From the NCBI GenBank assembly GCA_958450365.1, contig CAUEEP010000724.1, positions 2,265,501 to 2,329,500 of the forward strand: a DNA stretch of 64,000 bases, in the 5' to 3' direction. Made by a program: the position numbers and the translations under genes. The notes under the pieces were generated by a model. The model had not been told where the DNA came from and did no database searches. It saw only the letters and a program-made list of their open reading frames with translations. The stretch comes from Mesorhabditis belari (taxonomy: Eukaryota; Nematoda; Chromadorea; Rhabditida; Rhabditidae). Below are positions 1-10,536 of this stretch, piece after piece; position 1 is the first letter of the stretch, and the number at the start of each line of letters is the position of its first letter.

Positions 1-412
1 CTAGCATTTGGATATTCTAGCTTTGCCTATTCTAGCTTTTGGCTACTCTAGCTATTGGCTACTCTAGCTTTTGGCTACTCTAGCTTTGCCTACTCTAGCT
101 TTGCCTATTCTAGCTTTGGCTACTCTAGCTATTGGCTACTCTAGCTTTTGGCTACTCTAGCTTTGCCTATTCTAGCTTTGGCTACTCTAGCTATTGGCTA
201 CTCTAGCATTTGGCTATTCTAGCTTTGCCTATTCTAGCTTTGGCTACTCTAGCTTTTGGCTACTCTAGCTTTTGGCTACTCTAGCTTTGCCTATTCTAGC
301 TTTTGGCTATTCTAGCTTTTGTCTATTCTAGCTTTTGGCTACTCTAGCTTTGCCTACTCTAGCTTTGCCTATTCTACCTTTGCCTATTCTACCTTTGCCT
401 ATTCTTACATTT
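1..412. repeat. Minisatellite, CTAGCTTTTGGCTA(C/T)T-type
   Basis: Imperfect tandem units of about 16-18 bp (TCTAGCTTTGCCTAT, TCTAGCTTTTGGCTAC and variants) fill the window edge. The array continues off the left end. The open frame at 319-609 that starts in it is array translation and is not called as a gene. Confidence 0.9.
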
Positions 413-494
413 TAAAAGAATGCGCCAGAAAGAGCACGTTTCTTTTGAGCTCAAAGTATTCTCGAATATTTCTCAAAAATACCCGAGCACTCAC

Positions 495-536
495 CTGTAA
501 ATCGGGCGCGTTTCTCGCCGATCCAGCGCCGGGCAT
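495..536 (-). CDS. Candidate first coding exon of an unidentified gene running off the left edge
   Basis: On the minus strand an ATG at 536 opens a 14-codon exon (MPGAGSARNAPDLQ) that ends CAG followed directly by a consensus GTGAGT donor at 494-489. The exon is GC-richer than its surroundings, which is typical of coding sequence here. The downstream exons would lie beyond position 1, past the minisatellite, so the product cannot be identified. It could also be a chance ATG plus donor. Confidence 0.35.
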
Positions 537-849
537 TGTCTCGATTTCAACTCTCAATCAAAGCACACAGCAGAAAATGAATGAGCGAAATGGTTTGAGG
601 TCACTTTGAGACTTGTTGAGCACTCCAAGAGGCACAAATCTTTTCCCCTTTTTTCTCTTCTCCAATTCTCAATTTCTCCTTCAGCCCCGCCCCTCGCCAA
701 CTACCGATGACGGGCCAACACAATCCTCTTTCTCTAAACGTTTTTGTTGAAAAGGGTTGTACTTGGTGTTTTAATAAAGTACTAAAGTACTTAATAAAGT
801 ACTTAAAGTTAGATACAGTTAAATCATTGATACTTTTACAATCGTTAAT

Positions 850-984
850 CATAGCGTCAGAGCTTCAGAGCTTTATAGCTTCATAGCTTCAGAGCTTCAT
901 AGCTTAAGATCTTCATAGCTTCAGAGCTACAGAGCTTTATAGCTTCATAGCTTCAGAGCTTCAGAGCTTCAGAGCTTCATAGTT
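850..984. repeat. Minisatellite, AGCTTCATAGCTTCAG-type
   Basis: Alternating AGCTTCAGAGCTTCATAGCTT units of 8-9 bp, tandem and imperfect. The sequence from 985 to about 1765 holds no gene I can support. It contains short repeats (TACGCATTTA x3) and several copies of a dispersed GTACTTTGTGCTC-like motif. Confidence 0.85.
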
Positions 985-1907
985 TCTACAAAAAATCCTG
1001 CTTAACAGGTTTCAATCTTAGTTCAAATCTTATTTGATGATCTAGAATTAGAACGAGTTTTCGAACGAATTAGAACTAGAATTAGAACGAGTTTCGCGTT
1101 TTCTAAAAGGTGAACAATTTGGGAAAAGGTACCGTAATCTTTCTGCAGACTTTGTTCACTTAATTGTGATCTCATTTGATGTGGAATCAAACTCTGAATC
1201 GAATAGAATCGAATCTGAATTTCTAGAATCAAAATCAAATACAACAGGGAAAATCTGGAAGAATTAGATTACGGTAGCTTTTCCAATAGCTTACAAATCC
1301 AATAGTTTTTCCAAATTAGCCAGTTTTTGAGAAAAAGCAGTGTCTGTAAGGAATGAAATGAACGCATTTATACGCATTTATACGCATTTATACGAACGCA
1401 ATGAACGCAGGCAATCATAACCAACCGTGTAACTCACTTGTTGTGTAAATTGCAGCTTTTGAGTAATCGCTTATCTTGGAATCACGTGAATTCAGTGAAA
1501 TATTTGAAGCAACTCCTCCACATTTGTTGTCGACAAAGTGAAATACGGTGAAAGAGAATTTTCAACTGAAATTTGACTGTAACAGCTTGCACTCGATGCT
1601 CAAAAAGTACTTTGTGCAAAAAGTACCATGTACTTTGTGCTCCAAAAAGTCTAAATGCACCCCTGGTGCACTAGCTGCTGCATTTTTCTCGATAATTTCA
1701 AGAAAAACGAAGAACTGAGTGCACTAGAAAGGGTGTATTTGCAAAATTCAAGCACAAAGTATATAGTTTGTGGCCGATTTTGATTTTCAGTCGATTTTAA
1801 CTGACAAGGGAAGGATGATTGGGTTTCGTCGGCTTTTCCGATCAGATATATGTTGTAGGCGAAAAGGTTTCAAACCATATCGGCTAGCGGAAGAGGCTTG
1901 AAACCTT

Positions 1908-2090
1908 TTCAGCAATGAAAGGTGCAGCAATGAAAGGTGCAGCAATGAAAGGTGCAGCAATGAAAGGTGCAGCAATGGAAGGTGCAGCAATGGAAAGGGC
2001 AGCAATGGAAGGTGCAGCAATGGAAAGGGCAGCAATGGAAAGGGTAGCAATGGAAAGGGCAGCAATGGAAGGTGCAGCAATGAAAGGTTA
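1908..2090. repeat. 15-bp minisatellite inside element A
   Basis: About 12 units of ATG(A/G)AAGG(T/G)(G/C)CAGCA. The 15-bp period keeps both strands open (MKGAA... on +, LLHLP... on -). Neither translation is treated as a protein. Confidence 0.9.
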
Positions 2091-2353
2091 CATTCTGCAG
2101 CTAATTTTTGCATCATTGGAATGAGCGTCAAATTCTGCATCGAATGTCGTAGTCGATTATGAATGAAATTTTTTGGCAAATCTTTCTAGGCAATTCTAGC
2201 AGAGCAACCCTTTAATGTATGAGGACAATATTAAGTCATTTTGTAGCGAATTAAATTCTGCGTCGATTGGTACCAAATTTGTGAGTTTAGGTTAAAAATT
2301 GCCGGCGCTATAACGTTTGATTCAAAAGCGGCGCGACCCCCGTAGCCGATTAT

Positions 2354-2622
2354 GAATGAGTGGGTCTAGGTCTAGATCTAAGTCTAGGTCTAAGTCTAGG
2401 TCAAGTCTAGGTCCAGGTCTAGGTCTAGGTCTAGGTCCAGGTCTAGGTCTAGGTCTAGGTCTAGGTCTAGGTCTAAGTCAAGGTCTAGGTCCAGGTCTAG
2501 GTCTAGGTCTAGGTCTAGGTCCAGGTCTAGGTCTAGGTCCAGGTCCAGGTCTAGGTCTAGGTCTAGGTCTAGGTCCAGGTCTAGGTCTAGGTCCAGGTCC
2601 AGGTCCAGGTCTAGGTCTAGGA
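2354..2622. repeat. GGTCTA/GGTCCA hexamer array inside element A
   Basis: About 44 copies of GGTCTA with GGTCCA and AGTCTA variants. The element B copy at 61012-61190 carries the same hexamer as CCTAGA on the + strand. Confidence 0.9.
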
Positions 2623-3089
2623 GCGTCCAACCATCAAGTATTTAGTATCATTCAACGCAGAATCATTGATAATTATGTTAAATTTTTTAAATTAGCATGA
2701 TTTGATAAAGAGAAAAAAATTAGAGCAAAAAAAACTGTTTTTTCAAGAGAAAACTTTGAAGCCCCATAACTTTTTTTCTTTTTCTCCAATATTTCTAATT
2801 TAAAAAATTTAACATAGTTATTAATGATTCTGCGTTGAATGATACTAAATACTTGATGGTTGGACGCTTCTAAACCCACTCATTCATAATCGGCTATCAT
2901 TGGAAAAGGTCACGAGACCCAATCAACCTTCCCTTGCCGGCTGAAAATCAAAATTGGCTACAAAATATAGATTAAAATATAGATATATATATATATAAAG
3001 TACATTTCAAAGTGCAAAAGAACATGTCTTTGAAAGTTTTTTTTTTATTTTATTAAAACAAAACAATTCTACAGGGTAACCGCGAATTA

Positions 3090-3445
3090 CAGCGAAAACT
3101 TTTTGAAAAAGTAGCTGGGAAATGTCTAATTTATTTCAAAAGTGTCAAGTGTTATATAAAGAATTGTAGCCCTGAATCTTGGCTATATTTTCATACCAAA
3201 CACTTCCCCATTGGACTTATACAACTCATTTCACAAGCGCTTGAATGAATGCTAGTCGATTTTTCTTTAGCGAATTTGTCATTTGTTATTCGAGTCTCAT
3301 TCAAGCGCTTGTGAAATGAGTTGTATAAGTCCAATCGGGAAGTTTTTGGTATAGAAATATAGCCAAGATTCAGAGCTACAATTCTCTATATAACACTTGC
3401 CACTTTTGAAATAAATTAGACATTTCCCAGCTAGTTTTCGAAAAA
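3090..3445. mobile_element. Foldback MITE (family with partial copies at 38983, 39650, 42873 and 43060)
   Basis: The left arm (AGCTGGGAAATGTCTAATTT...GTTGTATAAGT in complement, ending near 3245) recurs inverted to 3440. The arms are about 140 bp with a spacer of about 60 bp. The motif CTTGGCTATATTTCTATACC plus TTCACAAGCGCTTGAATGA also occurs in introns of both copper transporter genes, which shows a dispersed family. There is no coding capacity. Confidence 0.8.
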
Positions 3446-3548
3446 GTTGTCTCTATAATGTCGCTAGTCACTCTTTAGAAAGCTTTAAGGAAATATCGAA
3501 TCACGAGTGATGAATCGATCGGATTTCTTTCTTTTTCAATTCAAATAG

Positions 3549-3786
3549 GTCTTTGTTGTTTGGAATGGAATCGAAAAAAAGAAGAGGAAAAGTGCGAAAA
3601 GGAATGTTTTTCCACGACTTTTGTGTACAGAAAAAAAATTCTCAAATTTACGCTTTTCCCATTGAAAATAGTTTTGATTATGAATTTTTGCGGGAATTTC
3701 GGACGAAACTTTTAAATGAAATGGGTAAAGTGTTGGGTTTGAATGAGCTTTTGGGAAAGGGATTTGAAAGATTGATTTGGAATTGA
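3549..3786 (+). CDS. Candidate terminal exon or small gene, unknown protein
   Basis: Acceptor-like TTTTTCAATTCAAATAG precedes a frame that runs to TGA at 3784-3786. The first ATG (3565) gives 73 residues beginning MESKKRRGKVRKG. The residues are varied (FFHDFCVQ, SFDYEFLREFRTKLL, GLNELLGKGFERLIWN) and are not array-derived, unlike most open frames here. It is basic at the start and mixed later, with no motif I recognise. The 3' end merges directly into a local GATTGATTTGGA repeat. It may be the last exon of a plus-strand gene whose upstream exons lie before the foldback element, or a chance open frame. Confidence 0.4.
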
Positions 3787-3799
3787 TTCATTTGAAAGA

Positions 3800-4275
3800 T
3801 TGATTTGGACAGCTAACAGCTTACAGTTAACAGCTTACAGCTCACAGCTCACAGCTTACAGCTCACAGCTTACAGCTCACAGCTTACAGCTCACAGCTTA
3901 CAGCTCACAGCTTACAGCTCACAGCTTACAGCTCACAGCTTACAGCTTACATTGATTTGGAATTGATTGATTTGGACAGCTTACAGCTCACAGCTTACAG
4001 CTCACAGCTTACAGCTCACAGCTTACAGCTCACAGCTTACAGCTCACAGCTTACAGCTCACAGCTTACAGCTTACATTGATTTGGAATTGATTGATTTGG
4101 ACAGCTAACAGCTTACAGTTAACAGCTTACAGCTAACAGCTTACAGCTCACAGCTAACAGCTCATAGCTTACAGCTTACAGCTTACATTGATTTGGAATA
4201 GATTGATTTGAAAGTGATTGATTTGAAAGTGATTGATTTGGAATAGATTGATTTGAAAGATGGATTTGAAATTGA
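3800..4275. repeat. ACAGCTCACAGCTT 14-bp array followed by GATTGATTTGAAAGT repeats
   Basis: Three blocks of ACAGCTTACAGCTC units are separated by TTGATTTGGAATTGATTGATTTGG, then GATTGATTTG(A/G)A units to 4275. The minus-strand open frame across 4176-4670 is low in complexity and partly array-derived, so it is not called. Confidence 0.9.
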
Positions 4276-4794
4276 AATTTTAACACTGTTGGCGTAGGTT
4301 TGAAATCTGACGCATCCATAAGAGATCCCGTTTTCTTGGAAAAGAGAAAAAGAAACGAAACTAGTTCCATTGAAGAAAAGGATTTCAATGTAAACAATGT
4401 AATCAATGTGTCAATAAGCAATAAAAAACCTTTAAAATCGTGAAATTTCAGCAGAATCGTGAAATCGTAAAATGGAATCGATTGAAAACGAGAGATCAAT
4501 AATATCAAACAATTGGTAGAGTTCAAATTGGTAGAGGTAAAATTGAATGAGTTGAAAAGGGGATCGGTGTGGATGACATGATAGATGATGACAGTCTCAT
4601 TTTGGATTGAAAAGGGAGAAGGGGAAAGGTAGGGAACCTCATTTTTCTGCCCTTGAGCCTCTTCACCCAACCCATCGCTGGTCAGCTGAACTTTTTAGCC
4701 ACATAACTTCTTTTGTTAAAGTTCCGTGGCATTGAGAAGACTTGGGAATTTCAAAAGCGATGCTAGATGAGATGAGAAAGATGAGAAAAGAGAA

Positions 4795-5230
4795 TCAGCT
4801 TCAGCTAAAAGTCAGCTTCAGCTAAAAGATCAGCTAAAATTGTCAGCTGTCAGCTGTCAGCTAAAAGCTAATGTCAGCTGATTACTTTTTATCTAACAAT
4901 AAGATATTCAAGGCTTTAGTGGATGTACTTTATGCTTAAGAGACTTAGACTTAGATCTTTTCTGGTGCACTCCTTGATTTCTCATCCGAGTTGAAGCCCC
5001 GTTCCTTATGCTTCCTTCTGATACAATTCCCGAACTGGAAAGAATCCTGCCAGTTACGGAATGACTCCAAACTGGAAAGAGTCTTGCCAGTCTTGCCAGT
5101 TGAGAGTTAGGGAATTCACAGAGAACCTTAAGCTTAAACAATTCACAGACCTTAAGCTTAAGTCACAGACCTTAAGCTTAGGCAATTAAAATTTAGACCT
5201 TATCTTTAGACCTTAACTTTAGACCTTAAC
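4795..5230. repeat. Short imperfect repeats (CAGCTAAAAG, TTGCCAGT, ACCTTAAGCTTA)
   Basis: Three successive small repeat clusters: CAGCTTCAGCTAAAAG at 4797-4880, AACTGGAAAGAGTCTTGCCAGT at 5032-5105, and CAGACCTTAAGCTTA at 5128-5230. No gene is supported from 4280 to 5760. Confidence 0.7.
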
Positions 5231-5757
5231 AACTTAGATCAGCATCCAGCACCAGCATCAGACCAGAGCTTCATCCAGCAGGCTCACAATCAGCTTTTTA
5301 CCCAAATTCAGTCACTTCAAAAGCTATTTTCTTCTAAAGCTGATTCAAATTGATCCCTCTAAACCAGTTGATCGTTTTAAAACACGAAAATCTATGTTCT
5401 AGAAATGATTTTCTGGTTTAATTACTGTTATGCAAAAGAAAACCATAATACTAGCACAAAGTAGTCATTTGAAAGGATAAGAACTAGATAACTTTGACTG
5501 GGATCTCTCTTGAGACTATTAGATTGAGTACCAAGTCTTGCAAGTTTATTAGAATTTACTTTTCTCGATGAATAAGTGGAATAAGTGAAACAGTAACGAC
5601 TACGCGACTGTACGCGATTAATCAACCGCCTGAGTTACGGTTTGCTCTATCAGAAAGCTCTATTGTTTCCCAGCAAAATCATTTTTTAGAAATTTTTCTT
5701 TAGAAATTAAGAAAAGCTTTCATTTCTCAGCTTTTTAATAAACGAATCTAGTGGCTA

Positions 5758-5880
5758 AAAATAATTTTTGATTCTCTACAACTTTTCCATTGACACCAAA
5801 ATGGGTTTCTTTTGAAGAAAGTGCTCAAACTGTCACATATGACAATAGGCCGCAGTTTTCAATTCATCAACCCAATCTTT
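5758..5880 (-). mobile_element. Mariner terminal fragment
   Basis: The minus strand begins GGGTTGATGAATTGAAAACTG and continues CATATGTGACAGTTTGAGC. This is a close match to the 5' end of the mariner relic at 58160 and to the end of the mariner relic at 38024. There is no transposase sequence here, so it is a solo end or a MITE arm. Confidence 0.7.
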
Positions 5881-5902
5881 CTCAGAAAAAAGTAAACTAG
5901 GT

Positions 5903-6455
5903 CAAAATAGAAACTAGATCTAGAACTAGATCTAGAACTAGATCTAGAACTAGATCTAAAACTAGATCTAGAACTAGATCTAAAACTAGATCTAGAACTA
6001 GATCTAGAACTAGATCTAGAACTAGATCTAGAACCAGGCCTAGAACTAGATCTAGAACCAGATCTAGAACCAGATCTAGAACTAGATCTAGAACCAGACC
6101 TAGAACTAGATCTAGAACCAGATCTAGAACTAGATCTAGAACCAGATCTAGAGCTAGATCTAGAACCAGACCTAGAACTAGATCTAGAACCAGATCTAGA
6201 ACTAGATCTAGAACTAGATCTAGAACCAGATCTAGAACTAGATCTAGAACTAGATCTAGAACCAGATCTAGAACTAGATCTAAAACTAGATCTAGAACCA
6301 GATCTAGAACTAGATTTAGAACTAGATCTAGAACTAGATCTAGAACCAGATCTAGAGCTAGATCTAGAACCAGACCTAGAACTAGATCTAGAACTAGATC
6401 TAAAACTAGATCTAGAACTAGATCTAGTTTTAGAACTAGAACTAGATCTAGTTAC
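5903..6455. repeat. 12-bp array AGATCTAGAACT
   Basis: About 46 units of AGATCTAGAAC(T/C) with AGACCTAGAACC variants. AGATCT and TCTAGA are both palindromes, so each unit can self-anneal. A related AGATCTAGAGG array lies at 27715-29050. Confidence 0.95.
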
Positions 6456-6459
6456 AAAT

Positions 6460-7090
6460 AGACTAGATTTACATTGATAGGCTGACTGTTACATAAGCTG
6501 ACTGTTTCAGAAGCTGACATCTTCATAAGCTGACAGTGAACATTGAAAAAATGGCCAAGCATCAGTTGAATTCAAGCAAAGCAATAAAACCTAGTATAGT
6601 TCGAAAATTCAAATAGTACTGTAATTCAGATAGTACTGTAATTCAGGCAGTACTGTAATTTAGGCAGTACTGTTTTCTAGATAAAATGATCTCATTGATG
6701 TTTCTGAATCAAATAGATATCAAATAGATTTCAAATAGATCCATCAACTCGGATCAAGAGTAAATATTGTACAGGATCGAGTGTGTGTCTAGAAAAGAGC
6801 TTTGATGAAACGAAAATAAGAAAATCATGAGTGTGCTCCAGAAAAAAATTTTGGTAGTGGGCAAGCCAAATTACAGGTGGACGGGGGGGCAAATGCCTTC
6901 TCGTCCTCTCCAAAATTTTTGCCGAGGGGGCAAATGCTCCTTCCCCTTTCCCCTGGGTACAAGCCTGCTGTACCCAAATTTTAAACCTTTCTGGTGCATT
7001 GGATTCTTTATTGTCTTCCAATTGAGTGCCCCAGAAGTTAGCAAAGCAGTTGGCAACGCAGTTTTTAGTTAACAAAGCAAGAAAAAGAGG
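6460..7090. other. No gene supported; small repeats and a G-rich block
   Basis: TAGTACTGTAATTCAGGCAG repeats lie at 6610-6675. A GC-rich patch at 6880-6960 carries a duplicated GGGGGCAAATGC motif in overlapping open frames on both strands. These frames look like repeat sequence and not a conserved protein. Confidence 0.5.
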
Positions 7091-7262
7091 AAGAGAAGTG
7101 GAAAAAGTGGAAAAAATTGATTCAATAAGATATTGATGATATTAATGATTTCGATTTTTGATTAATTTCGAAATTCGTTGGGGATAAAGAAAACCTCATT
7201 GTGAAACCCAAAAGTTTATAAAGACATGGCCTAGACATGGACACTACAAATTACAAACGTAA

Positions 7263-7605
7263 ACTACAAACGTAAACTATAACGTAAAGCACAAACGCTT
7301 CTAACTTGCTTCAAATCTGTTGGATTATGATGATCTATAGCTTAAAAAATAGAGAATTTCAAGGGCTTTTGAATGGATTAAAGAATATTTAAAAATATTG
7401 GTGCTAAAGAAAGTTACAGTGGTTTGTAGTAGTCGCATAGTCAAAGCAATCGAGTCAGACTACAATGCATTGTAACTTTCTTTAGAACTGTTATTTTTGG
7501 ATGCACTTTAATCCATTCGAAAGCTCTTGAGTTTCTCTATTTGTTGAGCTATAGATCATGTCAATCCGATAGATTTGAAGAAAGTTAGAGGAGTTTGTAG
7601 TGTGA
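7263..7605. mobile_element. Foldback element
   Basis: The sequence TTCAAATCTGTTGGATTATGATGATCTATAG...TTTAATCCATTC folds back on itself. The left arm is 7288-7420 and the right arm is 7470-7603, with a spacer of about 50 bp. It is flanked by ACAAACGTAAACT repeats on the left. There is no open frame, so it is a MITE-like palindrome. Confidence 0.75.
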
Positions 7606-7618
7606 CAGTAGAATATTT

Positions 7619-7690
7619 TTGTACAGTTGACAGTACAGTACAGTACAATAGTTTTGTACAGTTGATAGTACAGTACAGTACAATATAGTG
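7619..7690. repeat. ACAGTACAGTACAATAG repeats
   Basis: Two near-identical TTTTGTACAGTTGA(C/T)AGTACAGTACAGTACAATA units. Confidence 0.7.
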
Positions 7691-8114
7691 CCCATATCCG
7701 CTTCTGCGACCGTTTATTATATTAAATGTGGTCTAGAAGGTATAAAGTATTGCGGGCTGAAGAACTTTCATCAATGAATCCTCATTCCGCATTCCCCATT
7801 CCTCGATTCCTTCCTTATTCCTCGATTCATCAATCCTCAGCCACAGTAAAAGCTCAGCTAAGTAATCAAAGTCAGAAAAAAAGGGAACGAGGAAATTGCC
7901 TAGGGACAAGATCAATAGAATTACCCGAACGCAAAAAAAAGGGTTCCAATTTGTCGGTGATGAAAAGATGGGGGAATCAAAAACGTTTTGGACGGATGGA
8001 AAGACGATGAAAGAGGAAAAAACGAGATCACATCAATTGTGATCAAGTGGGGAATAGACCCCCGCCCCATCAAGCAATCCCCATCTATCACCTCGATCCA
8101 CTCCCTCGATCCAT

Positions 8115-8240
8115 GCCCAATCTTTGTCTTTCTTTCTTCCTTCCTTTCTTTCTCTTCTTTCTTCCTTCCTCTTCTTTCCCTCTCTTCTTTCTCTTCTTTC
8201 TCTTCTTTCTCTTCTTTCTCTTCTTTCTCTTCTACCCTTT
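8115..8240. repeat. Polypyrimidine tract (TTCTCTTTC)n
   Basis: A strongly strand-asymmetric C/T run. The overlapping open frames on both strands here (Ser/Leu/Phe-rich on +, Glu/Lys-rich on -) are artefacts of the tract. Confidence 0.9.
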
Positions 8241-8430
8241 TACTCACTCCTTGCTATCCCCGTTCTTATACTTGAATGGTTCATTTATTTAATTTCATTC
8301 CGTATCATTTGATTTAGTTTCATATCATTAAATGGTTAGATCAAACTTTCTAGATAATCAAATCAGATCAGATTCTAGACAGTTAATCAAAGATTTAAAA
8401 TTATGTGTTTTTCAAGATATTCAACCTTAC

Positions 8431-8505
8431 CTAAAGCACCAATTGATAAGTTTAACCAGCACAACAACCAAATTAGTGAAGAAAACCGATTCATGAAATC
8501 ATAGA
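8431..8505 (-). CDS. Candidate internal exon, hydrophobic, unknown gene
   Basis: On the minus strand CTCTTTGCAG precedes and TTTAG|GTAAGG follows a 75-bp segment. It encodes a 24-residue hydrophobic stretch (YDFMNRFSSLIWLLCWLNLS...) that would suit a membrane helix. Both splice signals are good, but no neighbouring exon of matching phase was found. The arrays on either side could be introns. Confidence 0.25.
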
Positions 8506-8589
8506 CTGCAAAGAGCATGTAAAGATTATGGACAACCTTATAATATGCTGATGATTGCTTAGAATTAGACAATCAAAGTCTTTCACTAA

Positions 8590-8825
8590 CATTTTAATAG
8601 CTCAACTCCTGCTCAACTCCTGAATAGCTCAACTCCTGTTCCACTCCTGAATAGCTGAACTCCTGCTGCCTCTTGAATAGCTGAACTCCTGCTCCACTCC
8701 TGAATAGCTCAATTCCTGCTGCCTCTTGAATAGCTGAAATCCTGCTCCACTCCTGAATAGCTCAACTCCAGCGCAACTCCAGCTCAACTCCTGAATAGCT
8801 CAACTCCTGCTCATCTCATTCATAT
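8590..8825. repeat. Minisatellite GAATAGCTCAACTCCTGCT
   Basis: Imperfect units of about 16-30 bp built from AGCTCAACTCCTG and CTGCCTCTTGAATAGCTGAA. From 8830 to 9125 there is one short frame after a TTTTCAG (9046-9120, MYTSTFGGSLIFN...) that is too short to call as an exon. Confidence 0.85.
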
Positions 8826-9124
8826 TTTTAGCTATCTGCATCTGAATCTATTATATTTGAAAGTTTTAGTTTTAAACTAGAGAAAGAATGAGAAATCGGT
8901 AATCGTTTTAAAAGTAAAAAGCTCAAAACTGCGAGATTTCCTCAGCAAAGATCAGAAATGAAATAAAAAGTGAATTCTTTTCAGCAATTGAAGAAAAGGA
9001 ACATATTTGTTGTTTCATCGTGTCCACTCTCTCCACTTTTCAGCGCCAATCTCCGGTTACAATGTACACATCAACTTTTGGCGGATCATTAATTTTTAAT
9101 CTTCATTGGATGAATTTTTAAGAA

Positions 9125-9368
9125 CATCACCTGATGCTCATTGGATCAATTTTTAAGAACATCACCAATGCTAAGGAAAGGCAAGAAGTAACCCTTTCAA
9201 AACAACAACCATCTTTAGAGAATCTCAGTAGGAATCCGATGCAGTTTTTAGTTTTACAAATGAAAGATTTTGCAAAAGAGCTGCGGAAGGAATTGAACCT
9301 GAGCAAAGGAAGCTCAACCGGGTCTTGACACAAGCCCCCTATCCACTACGCCACCAGGGGACCTTGGC
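9125..9368 (-). mobile_element. tRNA-derived SINE, minus copy
   Basis: The minus strand starts with a tRNA-like head (GGTGGCGTAGTGGATAGGGG as A box; GGTTCAATTCC as B box) and continues into a body CTCTTTTGCAAAATCTTTCA...ACTGCATCGGATTCC. The same head and body occur on the plus strand at 9478-9665, so the two copies lie head to head about 110 bp apart. Confidence 0.7.
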
Positions 9369-9477
9369 GATTGGCTTGTGGACGCTAGATATCCCAAAAT
9401 CTCTATCAAATCATGTTTTTACCCTCGAGACCCTTTGGCATGTCTATTTGAGGCGTCCACACACTACCCTTCAAAGT

Positions 9478-9672
9478 GCCCCGGTGGCGTAGTGGCTAAG
9501 AGGGTTGTTTCAAGGTCGAGCCGAGCACCCTTCTGCCCGGGTTCGGTTCCTTTTGCAGCTTCTTTTGCAAAATCTTGTATTTGTAAAGCTATTATTTGTA
9601 AAAAGAAAACTGCATGGGATTCCCCGGATTCTCTACAATTCTCTACATTCAAGGTGAGTTTGAAAGACTGAG
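9478..9672 (+). mobile_element. tRNA-derived SINE, plus copy
   Basis: The head CCCCGGTGGCGTAGTGGCTA with B box GGGTTCGGTTCC is followed by TTCTTTTGCAAAATCTTGTATTTG and ACTGCATGGGATTCCCCGG. It is the same family as the minus copy just upstream, so this is an inverted SINE pair. The extended segment between the boxes resembles a class II (Ser/Leu) tRNA. Confidence 0.7.
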
Positions 9673-9876
9673 TTCTCTCTCTAGAAAGTTTTGAAAAGAT
9701 GGATTTTGGCGACTATTTTGGGATCATTTCATCGGAAAAGCGTACTTTTTGCTTTCACGTAAACACGGGCTTTCTGGCACGCTGCCGAAATCGGTTTCCT
9801 GGTTCAATTGCCCACGAGAAGCCCACGAGAATTGTCAAAAAGCTGCTAGAATTGTCAAAACTAAACAAACAAAACT

Positions 9877-10010
9877 AACGAGTTTTTCTCGACACTGGTT
9901 TATGCTACAATGCGCGCTTAGGTATCAAAAAATAGCCCTGAATTTCAGCTATTTTTTGATACCTAAGCGCACATTGTAGCATAAACCAGTGTCGAGCAAA
10001 ACTCGTTCAA
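9877..10010. mobile_element. Short near-perfect foldback element
   Basis: AACGAGTTTTTCTCGACACTGGTTTATGC...GGTATCAAAAAATAGC is followed by its near-perfect inverse. The arms are about 60 bp around a CCTGAATTT spacer. The small open frame across it is not a gene. Confidence 0.85.
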
Positions 10011-10027
10011 AGCTAGACTACGCAACG

Positions 10028-10082
10028 CTTGTGGGGCATTGTGGGGCATTGTGGGGCCTTGTGGGGCATTGTGGGCACCATC
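10028..10082. repeat. TTGTGGGGCATTG array
   Basis: Five imperfect 12-bp units, GTGGGGCATTGT. Confidence 0.8.
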
Positions 10083-10536
10083 ATTGTGGGGGTGGGGTAC
10101 TATTACAGTATTTACGGTAGCTGAAAATCTGTTCTGGTTTTATAAATGTTTCAAATTTTCTAGTTAATTTTACATTTCTTAGCTTTTTAAGCCTTTAAAG
10201 AAAGCTTTTTAGCCTTAAAAAAGGCTTTAAGCCTTTAAAAAAAGGCTTTTTAACCTTTTTTTAAACTTCTACTTAATGATTCAAGTGTGCAATGCTTTCA
10301 AAAAGTGCTTTCAATGCTTTCAAAATCGCTTTTACTATAACGTTTTTCGATAAATACTTGGTTTAAATTGGGGTAGACATAAAGAAAGAATAAAAGAAAA
10401 GAAAGAATAAAAGAAAAGAAAAAAAAACCTCCAAAAATTCTCATTCATTTTGTTGAAGGATTTTGGAGCGCTGAAAATCGCTATAATTAGGCTTCCGTCG
10501 ACCGGATGTCCGATTGTATTTGAAAAGAAAAAAAGG

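Larger units (their letters stand above)
1768..2968. mobile_element. Long-TIR non-autonomous DNA transposon (copy A), with internal arrays
   Basis: The left end (TTTGTGGCCGATTTTGATTT...GACAAGGGAAGG) recurs inverted at 2925-2968 (CCTTCCCTTG...ATCAAAATTGGCTACAAA), giving diverged terminal inverted repeats of about 60 bp. Inside are a 15-bp array (ATGAAAGGTGCAGCA, 1908-2090), a GGTCTA hexamer array (2360-2620), and a sub-terminal inverted repeat (GCGTCCAACCATCAAGTATTT near 2620 and its complement near 2865). Part of it recurs in opposite orientation at 60712-61430. No transposase is visible. It is probably a MITE or foldback-type element mobilised in trans. Confidence 0.75.

Noticed and set aside
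1430..1560. Minus-strand segment ending AACAA|GTGAGT that looked like an exon
   Set aside because: The only open frame has a stop directly after the best acceptor (AAATTTCAG), so no consistent exon can be built.
4176..4670. 164-codon minus frame
   Set aside because: Low complexity, Ser/Phe/Leu-rich, with an array at its 3' end. No splice sites or homology.
5903..6455. CRISPR-like regular repeats
   Set aside because: Units are contiguous with no unique spacers, and the sequence is eukaryotic.
9046..9120. Short frame after a TTTTCAG (MYTSTFGGSLIFN...)
   Set aside because: Only about 20 codons, two frames open, no partner exon.
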